From contig NZ_JAFHKT010000141.1 of assembly GCF_017052465.1 (NCBI RefSeq), positions 1-64,000 on the forward strand: a DNA stretch of 64,000 nucleotides, written 5' to 3'. The notes beneath the pieces were generated by a model. The model was not told the DNA's origin. It made no database searches and saw nothing but the letters and a program-made list of their open reading frames with translations. Source of the DNA: Arthrobacter pascens (lineage in GTDB: Bacteria; Actinomycetota; Actinomycetes; Actinomycetales; Micrococcaceae). Every line of letters starts with the position of its first letter. Position 1 is the stretch's first letter. The position numbers and the translations under genes are program-made. Shown one piece after another: positions 7,997 to 15,549 of the stretch.

Positions 7997-8464
7997 TCAG
8001 CGTGTCCGGACGTCATCCACAAAGGGCACCTGGGCGACGTATTGCTGGTAGAGCTTCAATGCCTCGTCGATAGCGATGTGGCCAAAGCTCAGGGTCGTCT
8101 GCAGGCCTTCCAGCTGCGCATTTGCTGCCTCGGCCGCGCTCACCTTCTCGGCGAGCGCGTGGGAATTGGCGAAGTTCGTGGCCAGAGCCGCGGCGACGGA
8201 GAAAATCACCGCGGCCAGGCAGAGGAACCGCCACACTATGGAGTCGTCGTCCAGCGAGAAGATCCCGCGGACCGCCTCCGTGAACCCCGTGCCGCCGACT
8301 GCCGGGCCGGCGGTGAGCACGGCGGCCAGCGCGCTCCCTACAATGCTGATGTTGGAGAGCTTGTTGCGGCGGGGCCGCTCCCGCCCCAGATAGGAGCGGA
8401 TGGTCTGTTGCTTCTGGTCGATGCGGTCGGACAGCCTTTGCCGCGTATCCGCTGATTCATCCAT
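7997..8464 (-). CDS. Membrane protein with two helices, hypothetical
   Basis: About 155 residues from ATG 8464. The N-terminal part is charged and probably coiled-coil (DTRQRLSDRIDQKQQTIRSY). Two hydrophobic segments follow (ISIVGSALAAVLTAGPAVGG and FLCLAAVIFSVAAALAT), then a helical C-terminal part. This layout, two helices after a soluble N-terminus and followed by a helical tail, is seen in several small membrane families, but I do not recognise a specific one. ATG 8497 is an alternative start; neither has an ideal ribosome-binding site (GGAGAAAGG lies 13 bp before 8464). It is divergent from the cyclopropane synthase gene. Confidence 0.6.
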   Translation of the reverse strand: MDESADTRQRLSDRIDQKQQTIRSYLGRERPRRNKLSNISIVGSALAAVLTAGPAVGGTGFTEAVRGIFSLDDDSIVWRFLCLAAVIFSVAAALATNFANSHALAEKVSAAEAANAQLEGLQTTLSFGHIAIDEALKLYQQYVAQVPFVDDVRTR

Positions 8465-8802
8465 GGTCTGGTACAGCCTTTCTCCCCCCGTCGACATTTT
8501 GCGTTCAGGATCCCACCGCCCCGATATCCGGTCCAGAGCCCGAGAGGTTCGGTGCCGCCCAACCCGCCCCTGAAGGTCGACCCCGACGTCGCCGGAAACC
8601 GTCGAGTTCGCCGGAAACTTCCCGCGAACTGGCAGGCTTCCGGCGACCTCGCCGAGCACAGCAAGGAGCCAAGCCACGCCGGACAGGCTTGTCTCACTGT
8701 CCGGGGAGCCTGCCCTTGTGTAGTTTTAGTTTTCAAGTGACGGGACTGCAACGGAGCAGGACCGCCAGGCCTGACGCGAGCACCGGACGAGAGGCGACAA
8801 AT

Positions 8803-10092
8803 ATGGCAAAGACATCGGGTGTGGCACCACGGCTGGCCAAGGCGCTGGCCATCGTCCTGGGCACGGAGGAGATTCCCATCCGGCTGCGGGCGTGGGACGG
8901 ATCGGAAGCGGGGCCGGCCGATGCGCCGGTCATCGAGTTCCGGTCGAGGCGGGCGCTGCGCCGGATGCTGTGGTCGCCCGGGCAGCTGGGCCTGAGCCGG
9001 GCGTATGTGGCGGGGGAAATTGAGGCCCATGGCGACATCTTCGCCGCTTTCGCCGCGCTGAGTTCCGCGGGCAAGTTCGCCGAGCCCGGCCCCTTCCGCA
9101 AGCCGACGGCACGGGAACTCGGGACGCTGCTCACCACCGCTGTCGGCCTCGGCGCAGTGGGTCCGAATCCCGCGCCGCCTCCCGAGGAGGCAAAGGTGGA
9201 AAAGCACGGACGGCGGCACTCGAAGAACCGCGACGCTGCGGCGATCTCCCACCATTACGACGTCGGCAACGACTTCTACCGCTTGGTCCTCGGCCCGACG
9301 ATGGTGTACTCCTGCGCGGTCTACGACAGGGAGGACTCCAGCCTCGAGGCGGCCCAGGAAGCCAAGCTCGACCTGGTCTGCCGGAAGCTGGGGCTGCAGC
9401 CGGGCATGCGCGTGCTGGACGTCGGCTGCGGCTGGGGCAGCTTTGCCCTGCATGCCGCCGAGCGCTACGGGGTGAATGTTGTTGGCGTCACCATCTCCAC
9501 CGAGCAGGCGGAGCTGGTCCGGAAGCGCGTGGCAGATGCAGGACTGACCGAGCGCGTGGACATCCGGATCCAGGACTACCGCGACATTGACGACGGGCCG
9601 TTCGACGCCATCAGCTCCATCGGCATGTCGGAGCATGTGGGCCGCGAGCAGCTCCCCCGTTACGTCTCGCAGCTGCACAGCCTGCTCCGCACCGGCGGCC
9701 GGCTGCTCAACCACGCCATCTCCTGGAACGCCGGTCCCGCCGACGATGACCCGGACTCCTTCATTCCCCGCTACGTCTTCCCCGACGGCGAGATGCTGAG
9801 CCTTTCCGAGGTGGTCGTGGAGCTGGAGGCCGGCGGCTTCGAGGTGCTCGACGTCGAGGCACTGCGCCGGCACTACGCCCTGACGCTCCGGGCCTGGGTG
9901 CGGAACATCGAGGAACACTGGGATGAGGCGGTGCGGCTCACCTCTGCCGGCCGGGCGCGCGTGTGGCGGCTGTACATGGCGTCCAGCGCGCTGGGGTTCG
10001 AGAACGGTCTGACCGGCGTCAACCAGGTGCTGCTGCAAAAGCCCGGAGGCGCCGAGCCGCCGCTGCGGCTGCGGGAGTGGACCGGCGGCTGA
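8803..10092 (+). CDS. cfa: Cyclopropane-fatty-acyl-phospholipid synthase family
   Basis: A 429-residue SAM-dependent enzyme of the CFA/mycolic-acid cyclopropane synthase family, which methylenates double bonds of membrane phospholipid acyl chains. An N-terminal lipid-binding domain of about 130 residues is followed by HHYDVGNDFY, the SAM loop VLDVGCGWGSFALHAAERYG, the VVGVTIS segment and RHYALTLRAW. The start is ATG 8803, with GAGAGG eight bases upstream; the frame stays open further up without a ribosome-binding site. The protein may act peripherally at the inner leaflet. It is a single gene followed by interspersed repeats. Confidence 0.9.
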   Translation: MAKTSGVAPRLAKALAIVLGTEEIPIRLRAWDGSEAGPADAPVIEFRSRRALRRMLWSPGQLGLSRAYVAGEIEAHGDIFAAFAALSSAGKFAEPGPFRKPTARELGTLLTTAVGLGAVGPNPAPPPEEAKVEKHGRRHSKNRDAAAISHHYDVGNDFYRLVLGPTMVYSCAVYDREDSSLEAAQEAKLDLVCRKLGLQPGMRVLDVGCGWGSFALHAAERYGVNVVGVTISTEQAELVRKRVADAGLTERVDIRIQDYRDIDDGPFDAISSIGMSEHVGREQLPRYVSQLHSLLRTGGRLLNHAISWNAGPADDDPDSFIPRYVFPDGEMLSLSEVVVELEAGGFEVLDVEALRRHYALTLRAWVRNIEEHWDEAVRLTSAGRARVWRLYMASSALGFENGLTGVNQVLLQKPGGAEPPLRLREWTGG

Positions 10093-10114
10093 CCCCGTAG
10101 CTGCTCCCCCGGTT

Positions 10115-10158
10115 GAGCTTGTCGACCCCCTGCACCGCCGGGTGAGCTTGTCGAAACC
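10115..10158 (+). repeat. Two direct copies of the GAGCTTGTCGA repeat
   Basis: Copies at 10115-10125 and 10144-10158, 29 bp apart, in the gap between cfa and the DJ-1/PfpI gene. They belong to the same family as the repeats at 7436, 10888 and 36538. Confidence 0.6.
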
Positions 10159-10187
10159 AAGGAACAACAGAACATAAGGAGAATCCC

Positions 10188-10892
10188 ATGGCCACCATCC
10201 TGATGGTCGTATCCGCCGCCGACTCGCTGACCATGAAGGACGGCAGCCAGCACCCCACCGGGTTCTGGGCGGAGGAGCTGGTGGTGGCACACCGCACCCT
10301 GATGCAGGACGGCCATATGGTTGACTTCGCCACGCCCGGCGGCATCAAGCCGACGGTGGACAAGGTCAGCCTGCAGGCGGAGGCCGCGGGCAGTGAGGAG
10401 AGGGCGGAGGACTTCCGCACCTATCTGGACATGATCGACGTCGACCTGTTCGCGCCGCTGGTGCTGGCCGACGTCGACACCTCCGCGTACGACGCGCTGG
10501 TCCTGCCGGGCGGGCACGGCCCCATGGCCGACCTGTTCAAGGACAGGGACCTGGGCCGGATCCTTGTCGAGGCCAACGGGGCGGGCAAGATCATCGCCCC
10601 GTTCTGCCACGGCCCCGCAGGCCTGCTGAGTGCCACGGCCGACGACGGCGCGTTCGCCTTCGCTGGCCGCCGCCTGACTGTGTTCAGCAACTCCGAAGAA
10701 CTGGGCGGCGGCACCGGCCACAACACGCCATGGCTGGTGGAGACGGCGCTGCGCGAGAAGGGCGCCGCCGTGGAGACCGGCCCGGACTGGGCCAGCTTCG
10801 TGGTGCGTGACGGCAACCTGATCACCGGCCAAAACCCGCAGTCCAGCGAGGACGTGGCCAGGGAGGTTCTCAAGGCCCTCAACGGGGGTTGA
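10188..10892 (+). CDS. DJ-1/PfpI-family protein (type 1 glutamine-amidotransferase-like)
   Basis: 234 residues with the PfpI/Hsp31 fold. It opens with ATILMVVSAADSLTMKDG and ends the alpha/beta sheet with the nucleophile elbow APFCHGPAGLLSA, whose Cys is the expected active-site residue. Also present is ALVLPGGHGPMADL, the usual glycine-rich turn. Members are deglycases, chaperones or glyoxalase III-like enzymes, so the reaction cannot be fixed from sequence. A strong AAGGAG lies 7 bp before the ATG. The last codons and stop overlap an interspersed repeat, which supplies the TGA. Confidence 0.85.
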   Translation: MATILMVVSAADSLTMKDGSQHPTGFWAEELVVAHRTLMQDGHMVDFATPGGIKPTVDKVSLQAEAAGSEERAEDFRTYLDMIDVDLFAPLVLADVDTSAYDALVLPGGHGPMADLFKDRDLGRILVEANGAGKIIAPFCHGPAGLLSATADDGAFAFAGRRLTVFSNSEELGGGTGHNTPWLVETALREKGAAVETGPDWASFVVRDGNLITGQNPQSSEDVAREVLKALNGG

Positions 10893-10972
10893 GTCTGTCG
10901 AGACCAACGGCGCGGGGCCCTCGATCTCGACAGGCTCGATCAGCGGGCCCCGGTGGTTGAGCCTGTGAACCC
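10888..10972. repeat. Inverted and direct repeat copies between convergent genes
   Basis: GGTTGAGTCTGTCGAGACC (10888-10906) is followed by an inverted copy (10921-10942) and a further direct copy, GGTTGAGCCTGTGAACCC (10955-10972). The opposed copies can form a hairpin and may end transcription from both sides of the 88-bp gap. The first copy provides the stop codon of the upstream gene. Confidence 0.5.
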
Positions 10973-10980
10973 AGGCGAGC

Positions 10981-11247
10981 TCAGTCGCCCATGCCGGGAT
11001 GGACCGGCACGAAGTCGATCTTGTTTCCGGGGCTTGTCTTCTTTTTCGGCGACCGCGAGAACCCCTTTGCGTCCAGGTGGTTCTGCGCCCGGTACTCGGC
11101 CAGGGCGTCGTCGTAGGCCTTGTTGAGCCGCCGGCCGGACACCTGCTCCGCTGTGCCGTCGGCAAAGGTGATGGAGATCTGGACGCTGTCGGGAAAGTGC
11201 CGGTTCATCCGGATGAAGCCTTCGGCATCCTGCTGGAGATTGATCAT
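10981..11247 (-). CDS. Small hypothetical protein, 88 aa
   Basis: A small soluble protein starting MINLQQDAEGFIRMNRHF, with a regular beta-like centre (VQISITFADGTAEQVSG) and a basic tail (RSPKKKTSPGNKID). The start at 11247 is preferred over ATG 11289 because the residues in between look non-coding. A weak GGGCGGA lies about 8 bp upstream. Codon bias matches the neighbourhood. Function unknown. Confidence 0.5.
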   Translation of the reverse strand: MINLQQDAEGFIRMNRHFPDSVQISITFADGTAEQVSGRRLNKAYDDALAEYRAQNHLDAKGFSRSPKKKTSPGNKIDFVPVHPGMGD

Positions 11248-11298
11248 TGTTGTCCGCCCTAAGTAGTTGTGGCTTCCAGTCTCCCGCACTTTTCACCG

Positions 11299-11652
11299 TC
11301 ATGGACGAGGCCCCGCAGGCATGCGCGACTCGCCTTTTTCGTGCCGCACGGAGAGGGCGTCGGCGGCGAAGAGCATTTTGCGGCCCATGGCATCATCTGG
11401 CCATACCCAGACCACGGAGCCATCGGGCATGACGTCATCAATAACGCCCGCCCCTGCGATTCCACCTGCTTCAAAGACCACTCGTTCGCCCACCGTGTAG
11501 CCACGTGCTTGCCTGGGGCCTGCGTCTGGATCCGTTTCTCTGCCGGCACGAAGGCCGTCGATCGCCGAAACCGGGACTGCGTCTGCTGTGTTGATAACCC
11601 CGCCCTTGAGGCGGTTGCTGTCCGTAACGGAACTTGAAGATTCTACTGACAT
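11299..11652 (-). CDS. Hypothetical protein, 117 aa
   Basis: Starts MSVESSSSVTDSNRLKGG and has a compact conserved-looking core, GYTVGERVVFEAGGIAGAG and IDDVMPDGSVVWVWPDD, resembling a small Tudor/SH3-like barrel. No signal peptide. A GntR-type operator lies about 140 bp upstream at 11791, and the preceding leftward gene is a broken fragment. I do not recognise a family. Confidence 0.5.
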   Translation of the reverse strand: MSVESSSSVTDSNRLKGGVINTADAVPVSAIDGLRAGRETDPDAGPRQARGYTVGERVVFEAGGIAGAGVIDDVMPDGSVVWVWPDDAMGRKMLFAADALSVRHEKGESRMPAGPRP

Positions 11653-11790
11653 ATTGGATTTAGCCTCATTGAGTGTGTGCGGGAACGGCGGCAGCCGGAG
11701 CGGAACTCCCCCGGTTAGGCGATGGCTGGGCCTAAAGGACAACGCTGTCTTGCCCACTCTTGGAAGAATGGCTCAACAACCATCATACGG

Positions 11791-11812
11791 ATTGTCAACA
11801 ATCGACGATAGA
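11791..11812. promoter_or_regulatory. GntR-type operator, left-most copy
   Basis: The palindrome ATTGTCAACAAT continues into CGACGATAGA. The whole 22 bp is identical to 29726-29747, which lies at the other end of the catabolic island. It is upstream of the leftward 117-residue gene. The regulator is inferred to be one of the two GntR paralogues at 26129 and 28989. Confidence 0.6.
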
Positions 11813-11869
11813 GGCTATTGAAATTATTGTGCGAGGTGCAGGCCTCGTCTGCGACGCCTGCATGGCGTG

Positions 11870-12069
11870 TTAACTGATGGGTGCCTCTGCGCATAGTGTC
11901 CAGTGTGCGGGCCTGCCGTTTACCGCAGGCATCACGTCACCCTCGGCGATGAATCTCGCGTCGAGGTCTTATCCGCTGACCACCAGCCTGTCTGCGGGCA
12001 ATGATGACCAGTCAGGGAGGCCACGCGGGCGTCAGAGGTCGCCAACGAGGCCAAAGGTCTTTTCTTCAT
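11870..12069 (-). pseudogene. Frameshifted small gene of the CPxTGWW / GDVMP type
   Basis: ATG 12069 has AAGGA five bases upstream and opens MKKRPLASLATSDARVASLT, then GHHCPQTGWWSADK. After the codons for SADK the sense switches frame to DLDARFIAEGDVMPAVNG and RPAHWTLCAEAPIS, ending at TAA 11870. The pattern Cys-Pro-x-Thr-Gly-Trp, then Gly-Asp-x-Met-Pro, then Trp is that of a recurring small bacterial family of unknown function. One indel near 11970 separates the halves, so the gene is broken as it stands. Confidence 0.6.
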
Positions 12070-12105
12070 GTTGTTCCTTCGGTGGGTATTGATAGAAACA
12101 AGCGG

Positions 12106-13149
12106 TCAGAACGTGTCTGCGTCGATGACGAAGCGATAGCGCACATCACTGGCCAGGACGCGTTCATAGGCGTCGTTGATTTTGCTAGCCGGAATGACCT
12201 CCACCTCGGCCCCGAGCCCGTGGGCGGCACAGAATTTGAGCATCTCCTGGGTCTGCCGTATCCCGCCCATCTTGGATCCGGCGATGCTGCGTCGGAAGCT
12301 GACAAGTGACCAGGCGCGTTGCGTCAGCGGTTTCGATGGCAGCCCCACGAGGACCATGGTGCCGTCCAAAGCAAGCAGCGAAAGGTACTCGTCGACGTCG
12401 ATATCAGCGGAGACCGTGTTGATGATCAGATCAAAATGACCCCTCAGAATTTCGAAGGTGGAGGGGTCGGACGTGGCGTAGTAACGCTCCGCCCCAAGCC
12501 GGAGCGCGTCCTCCTGCTTCTTGAGCGACTGGCTGAGTACTGTGACCTCCGCGCCCATGGCTGCGGCGATCATTACACCCATATGGCCGAGCCCGCCCAT
12601 GCCGATGATGGCCACGCGCTTGCCCGGTCCGGCATCCCAGGTGCGCAGCGGTGAGTACATGGTGATGCCGGCGCACAGCAGGGGTGCGGCGGCGTCAAGC
12701 GGAATGCCGTCAGGAATCCGCAGGACATAGTCCTCGTCCACCACAATGCTGGTGCTGTAGCCGCCGGCTGTGGGCAGGCCGTCCCGGCCCACAGAGTTGT
12801 AGGTGCTCGTCGCCCCCGCCAGGCAGTACTGTTCCTCGCCGTCACGGCAGTTGGCGCAGTCACGGCAGGAATCCACAAAGCAGCCCACGCCCACACGGTC
12901 CCCCACTGCATGTCGCGTCACCCTGGCTCCAACGGCCTCCACGACGCCGGCAATCTCATGCCCCACGACCACCGGGTAATTCACGCTCGCCCAATCGCCC
13001 CGGGCCGTGTGGATGTCGGAGTGACAGATGCCTACAAACTTGATCGCGATCTGCACTTCGAACTCACCGGGCTCGCGGCGTTCGATGGTGCCTGGCTGGA
13101 GGGGCGCCGTTGCTGAAGAGGCGATATATGCCTTGGCGAAAGTGGGCAT
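12106..13149 (-). CDS. Zinc-dependent NAD(P) alcohol dehydrogenase (YahK/cinnamyl-type)
   Basis: A 347-residue MDR-family dehydrogenase. The catalytic zinc site is [14 protein letters not shown] plus the GHEIAGVV glutamate. The structural zinc cysteines lie in [16 protein letters not shown], and the nucleotide loop is [11 protein letters not shown]. The sequence [16 protein letters not shown] is typical of the NADP-linked cinnamyl alcohol dehydrogenase/YahK branch, which reduces aldehydes broadly. It sits downstream of, but separate from, the leftward catabolic operon, with an aspartase remnant and a hairpin in between. It may remove aldehydes made by the amine oxidases. Confidence 0.9.
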   Translation of the reverse strand: MPTFAKAYIASSATAPLQPGTIERREPGEFEVQIAIKFVGICHSDIHTARGDWASVNYPVVVGHEIAGVVEAVGARVTRHAVGDRVGVGCFVDSCRDCANCRDGEEQYCLAGATSTYNSVGRDGLPTAGGYSTSIVVDEDYVLRIPDGIPLDAAAPLLCAGITMYSPLRTWDAGPGKRVAIIGMGGLGHMGVMIAAAMGAEVTVLSQSLKKQEDALRLGAERYYATSDPSTFEILRGHFDLIINTVSADIDVDEYLSLLALDGTMVLVGLPSKPLTQRAWSLVSFRRSIAGSKMGGIRQTQEMLKFCAAHGLGAEVEVIPASKINDAYERVLASDVRYRFVIDADTF

Positions 13150-13176
13150 CGTGGTTCCTTTGCTACAGGTTCATTT

Positions 13177-13358
13177 CTACAGTGGCAGCGGGCCCGCGAC
13201 GCACGCCTGAGGGTTTGCCAGGTGCTCAGGACGGAGAATCTCGTTGAGTTCTTCGGCCGTCAGTAGGCCGCGTTCGAGGACGAGGGAGGTGACGCTGCGT
13301 CCAGTGAGAGTGCCTCGCGGGCAATCGACGTTGCAGCGTCGTACCCGATGAGCGGGAT
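13177..13358 (-). pseudogene. Remnant of an aspartase/fumarase-superfamily C-terminus
   Basis: The minus strand from 13358 reads IPLIGYDAATSIAREAL. After a frameshift it continues as LTGRSVTSLVLERGLLTAEE and LNEILRPEHLANPQA, ending at TAG 13177. This matches the C-terminal helical domain of aspartate ammonia-lyase and relatives (IGYDxAxxIAxxAL, then RGLLxxEELxxIL and PExL). Only about 60 residues of a roughly 470-residue enzyme are left and they are in two frames, so it is a decayed gene. Confidence 0.7.
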
Positions 13359-13385
13359 TTCTCGGTCATGTCTCAATCCTTGTGT

Positions 13386-13441
13386 CGATTGCTCCGTACG
13401 TGCCCTTTTGGACGCTCAAAACGGCACCTACGGAGCAATCG
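13386..13441. repeat. Large REP-like hairpin, 24-nt arms
   Basis: Arms 13386-13409 and 13418-13441 pair with only two C-C mismatches around an 8-nt loop; the outer 13 bp (CGATTGCTCCGTA) are perfect. It lies 24 bp beyond the stop of the leftward 2-hydroxyacid dehydrogenase gene, so it may serve as terminator or mRNA-stabilising hairpin. No RAYT transposase is nearby. Confidence 0.7.
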
Positions 13442-13465
13442 ATGGGTTAGTTGGTTGGGGAGGGT

Positions 13466-14449
13466 TCAGGAAACGGAGACGAACCCGAGGTTCTTGTCCA
13501 CGACGTTCTGCAGTGGCTGGCCCTTGCAGTAGCGTCTCAGGTTGTCCACGAACAGTTTGGAGAGATCATCGAGATAGTCTTCGGTGTCACCGCTCATGTG
13601 CGGGGTGATGATGACGTTCTCCATGCTCCACAGTGCGTGGCCGGCAGGGAGAGGTTCGGGATGCACAACATCAAGGGCAGCTCCGGCAATGGAGCCGGAG
13701 GCCAAGGCTTCAGTCAGGGCCTCCGTATCAACGAGTTCCCCGCGCCCTACATTGATGAGACGCGCAGACGGCTTCATGGCAGCCAGGACGTCGGCGTTGA
13801 CCAGTCCCCGGGTCTCAGTGGTCAGCGGTGCGGCGAGTACGACGTAGTCGTAGTCGTGGACAGTGCTGGCCAGGTCCGGGGAGGAGTAGATCCGGCCAAA
13901 ATCAGCATCACCGGTCCGGCTCGTGCGGCCGGCACCGCTCACCTCCACGCCCACGGCGCGGAACAGCCGTGCGATCTCACGGCCAATGGACCCGGTGCCC
14001 ACCACCAACGCGCTTTGACCCTGGATCTTGCGGGTGACCCGGTGCTGCCAGCGCTGTTGCTGCTGCAGCCTGAACGAACCCTGAGAGTCCTTGGCCATGT
14101 CGAGCACAAAGCCAAGCGCAAACTCAGCGATGGCCCTGCTGAGGACCCCGCGGGAGTTCGTGTAGGTCACATCGCTGCGGATCAGCTCGTCGAAAAGCAG
14201 CTGGCTGACGCCCGCCGCAGAGACATGGACCCACTGCAGGGACGATGCCGCATCCCAGTTCTCGCGTAGAGCCGGCGAGAACGAGTGCCATTGGTACAGC
14301 ACGTCCGCGCCGTCCAGCGCCTCGGCAAGACCGTCCGCTTTGGTCAACCGGACCTCGGCCAGCTGCTCGATCTCGGAAAGCCGGGGCGGCAGCGCCTCCC
14401 GGTAAAGGGCCGCGACGACGGGCCGCTCGCGTTCCGCGGCGGCGGTCAT
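13466..14449 (-). CDS. D-2-hydroxyacid dehydrogenase family
   Basis: A 327-residue NAD(P)-linked oxidoreductase that interconverts 2-oxoacids and D-2-hydroxyacids. The nucleotide loop is VVGTGSIGREIARLF; the catalytic Arg is in INVGRGELVD, the Glu in DVVHPEPLP and the His in ITPHMSGDT. This is the complete Arg-Glu-His set. Last gene of the leftward operon; its start overlaps the stop of the preceding dehydrogenase gene by 4 bp (ATGA), so the two are translationally coupled. The true substrate is unknown; a C4 hydroxyacid would fit its partner. Confidence 0.85.
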   Translation of the reverse strand: MTAAAERERPVVAALYREALPPRLSEIEQLAEVRLTKADGLAEALDGADVLYQWHSFSPALRENWDAASSLQWVHVSAAGVSQLLFDELIRSDVTYTNSRGVLSRAIAEFALGFVLDMAKDSQGSFRLQQQQRWQHRVTRKIQGQSALVVGTGSIGREIARLFRAVGVEVSGAGRTSRTGDADFGRIYSSPDLASTVHDYDYVVLAAPLTTETRGLVNADVLAAMKPSARLINVGRGELVDTEALTEALASGSIAGAALDVVHPEPLPAGHALWSMENVIITPHMSGDTEDYLDDLSKLFVDNLRRYCKGQPLQNVVDKNLGFVSVS

Positions 14450-15549
14450 GACGCCGTTGCCGCGGTAGCGTTGGCCGGCTGCTCCGCGGCCAGGGCGAGG
14501 GTGTTGATCGCAGTCAGGACGGCTGCCGTGAATTCCGACGTCGACGACGTGCCGCCGACGTCGCGGGTGCCGAAGCCGTCGCGCAGGGCTGACTCGAAGG
14601 CGGCCTGGAGGTGCGCTGCTGCCTCGGGGTGGCCGAGGTGCTCCAGCATCATGGCTCCGGACCAGATCTGCCCCACCGGGTTGGCCAGGCCCTTGCCGGC
14701 GATGTCCGGCGCCGATCCGTGAACCGGCTCGAAAAGGGACGGGAAGTCGCCCTCCGGGTTCAGGTTTGCGCTGGGCGCCAGGCCGATGGAGCCCGTCACA
14801 GAGCTGCCAAGGTCGGACAGGATGTCGCCGAAAAGGTTGGAGGCCACGATGACGTCAAAGGTCCAGGGTTTCAGGACCAGGTGTGCCGCCAAGGCGTCTA
14901 CCAGCTCGCTGGTAAGGGTGACCTCCGGGTACTCGCGGACCGTTTCGGCCACGACCTCGTCCCAGAACGGCATGGTGTGCACGATGCCGTTGCTCTTGGT
15001 GGCCGAGGTGAGCTGTCCGCGTCTCGTCGCCGCCAGCCGTGCCGCATAGTGCGCTGCCCGCAGGACGCCCAGACGGGTGAAGACGGTGGTCTGCATGGCG
15101 CTTTCCTCGGGCAGGCCACGGTACATCCGGCCGCCGATTTCGGAATATTCGCCTTCGTTGTTTTCCCGGACGATGAGGAGATCGATGGGGTTCTTTACCG
15201 CTAGCGGTGACGCGACGCCGTCGAGCGTTTTGACCGGACGGAGGTTGATGTACTGCTGGAACTCACGGCGGATGGGGATCAGCAGCCCCCAGAGCGATTC
15301 CGCATCGGGGACCTCTGGTGAGCCCACCGCGCCAAGGAAGATGGCGTCGTGCGCGGCGAGCTGCTCCAGTCCGTCCTCGGCCATCATCCGACCGTGCCGG
15401 GCATAGTATTCGCATCCCCAGTCGAAATACGTGAACTCCAGGTCCAGCGCGTGGAGTTCCGCGATGCGCTCGAGGCAGTCGATGGCGGCGGGGACTACTT
15501 CGTTCCCGATGCCGTCACCGGGGATAACAGCGATCTTGTGTGTGCTCAT
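14446..15549 (-). CDS. Tartrate/D-malate-type dehydrogenase (isopropylmalate DH family)
   Basis: A 367-residue beta-decarboxylating dehydrogenase. It opens IAVIPGDGIGNEVVPAA, keeps the substrate arginines in IRREFQQYINLRPVK, and has VRENNEGEYSE, the metal-binding IVASNLFGDILSDL and EPVHGSAPDIAGKG. The EYSEIGG stretch and loop sequences fit the tartrate dehydrogenase/decarboxylase (TtuC) and D-malate branch rather than LeuB. It overlaps its neighbours by 4 bp on both sides, between an aldehyde dehydrogenase and a 2-hydroxyacid dehydrogenase. It probably feeds oxidised C4 acids to central metabolism. Confidence 0.85.
   Translation of the reverse strand: MSTHKIAVIPGDGIGNEVVPAAIDCLERIAELHALDLEFTYFDWGCEYYARHGRMMAEDGLEQLAAHDAIFLGAVGSPEVPDAESLWGLLIPIRREFQQYINLRPVKTLDGVASPLAVKNPIDLLIVRENNEGEYSEIGGRMYRGLPEESAMQTTVFTRLGVLRAAHYAARLAATRRGQLTSATKSNGIVHTMPFWDEVVAETVREYPEVTLTSELVDALAAHLVLKPWTFDVIVASNLFGDILSDLGSSVTGSIGLAPSANLNPEGDFPSLFEPVHGSAPDIAGKGLANPVGQIWSGAMMLEHLGHPEAAAHLQAAFESALRDGFGTRDVGGTSSTSEFTAAVLTAINTLALAAEQPANATAATAS

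Noticed and set aside
8338..10290. 650-codon open frame on the minus strand
   Set aside because: Antisense of the cyclopropane synthase gene, with no recognisable protein features.
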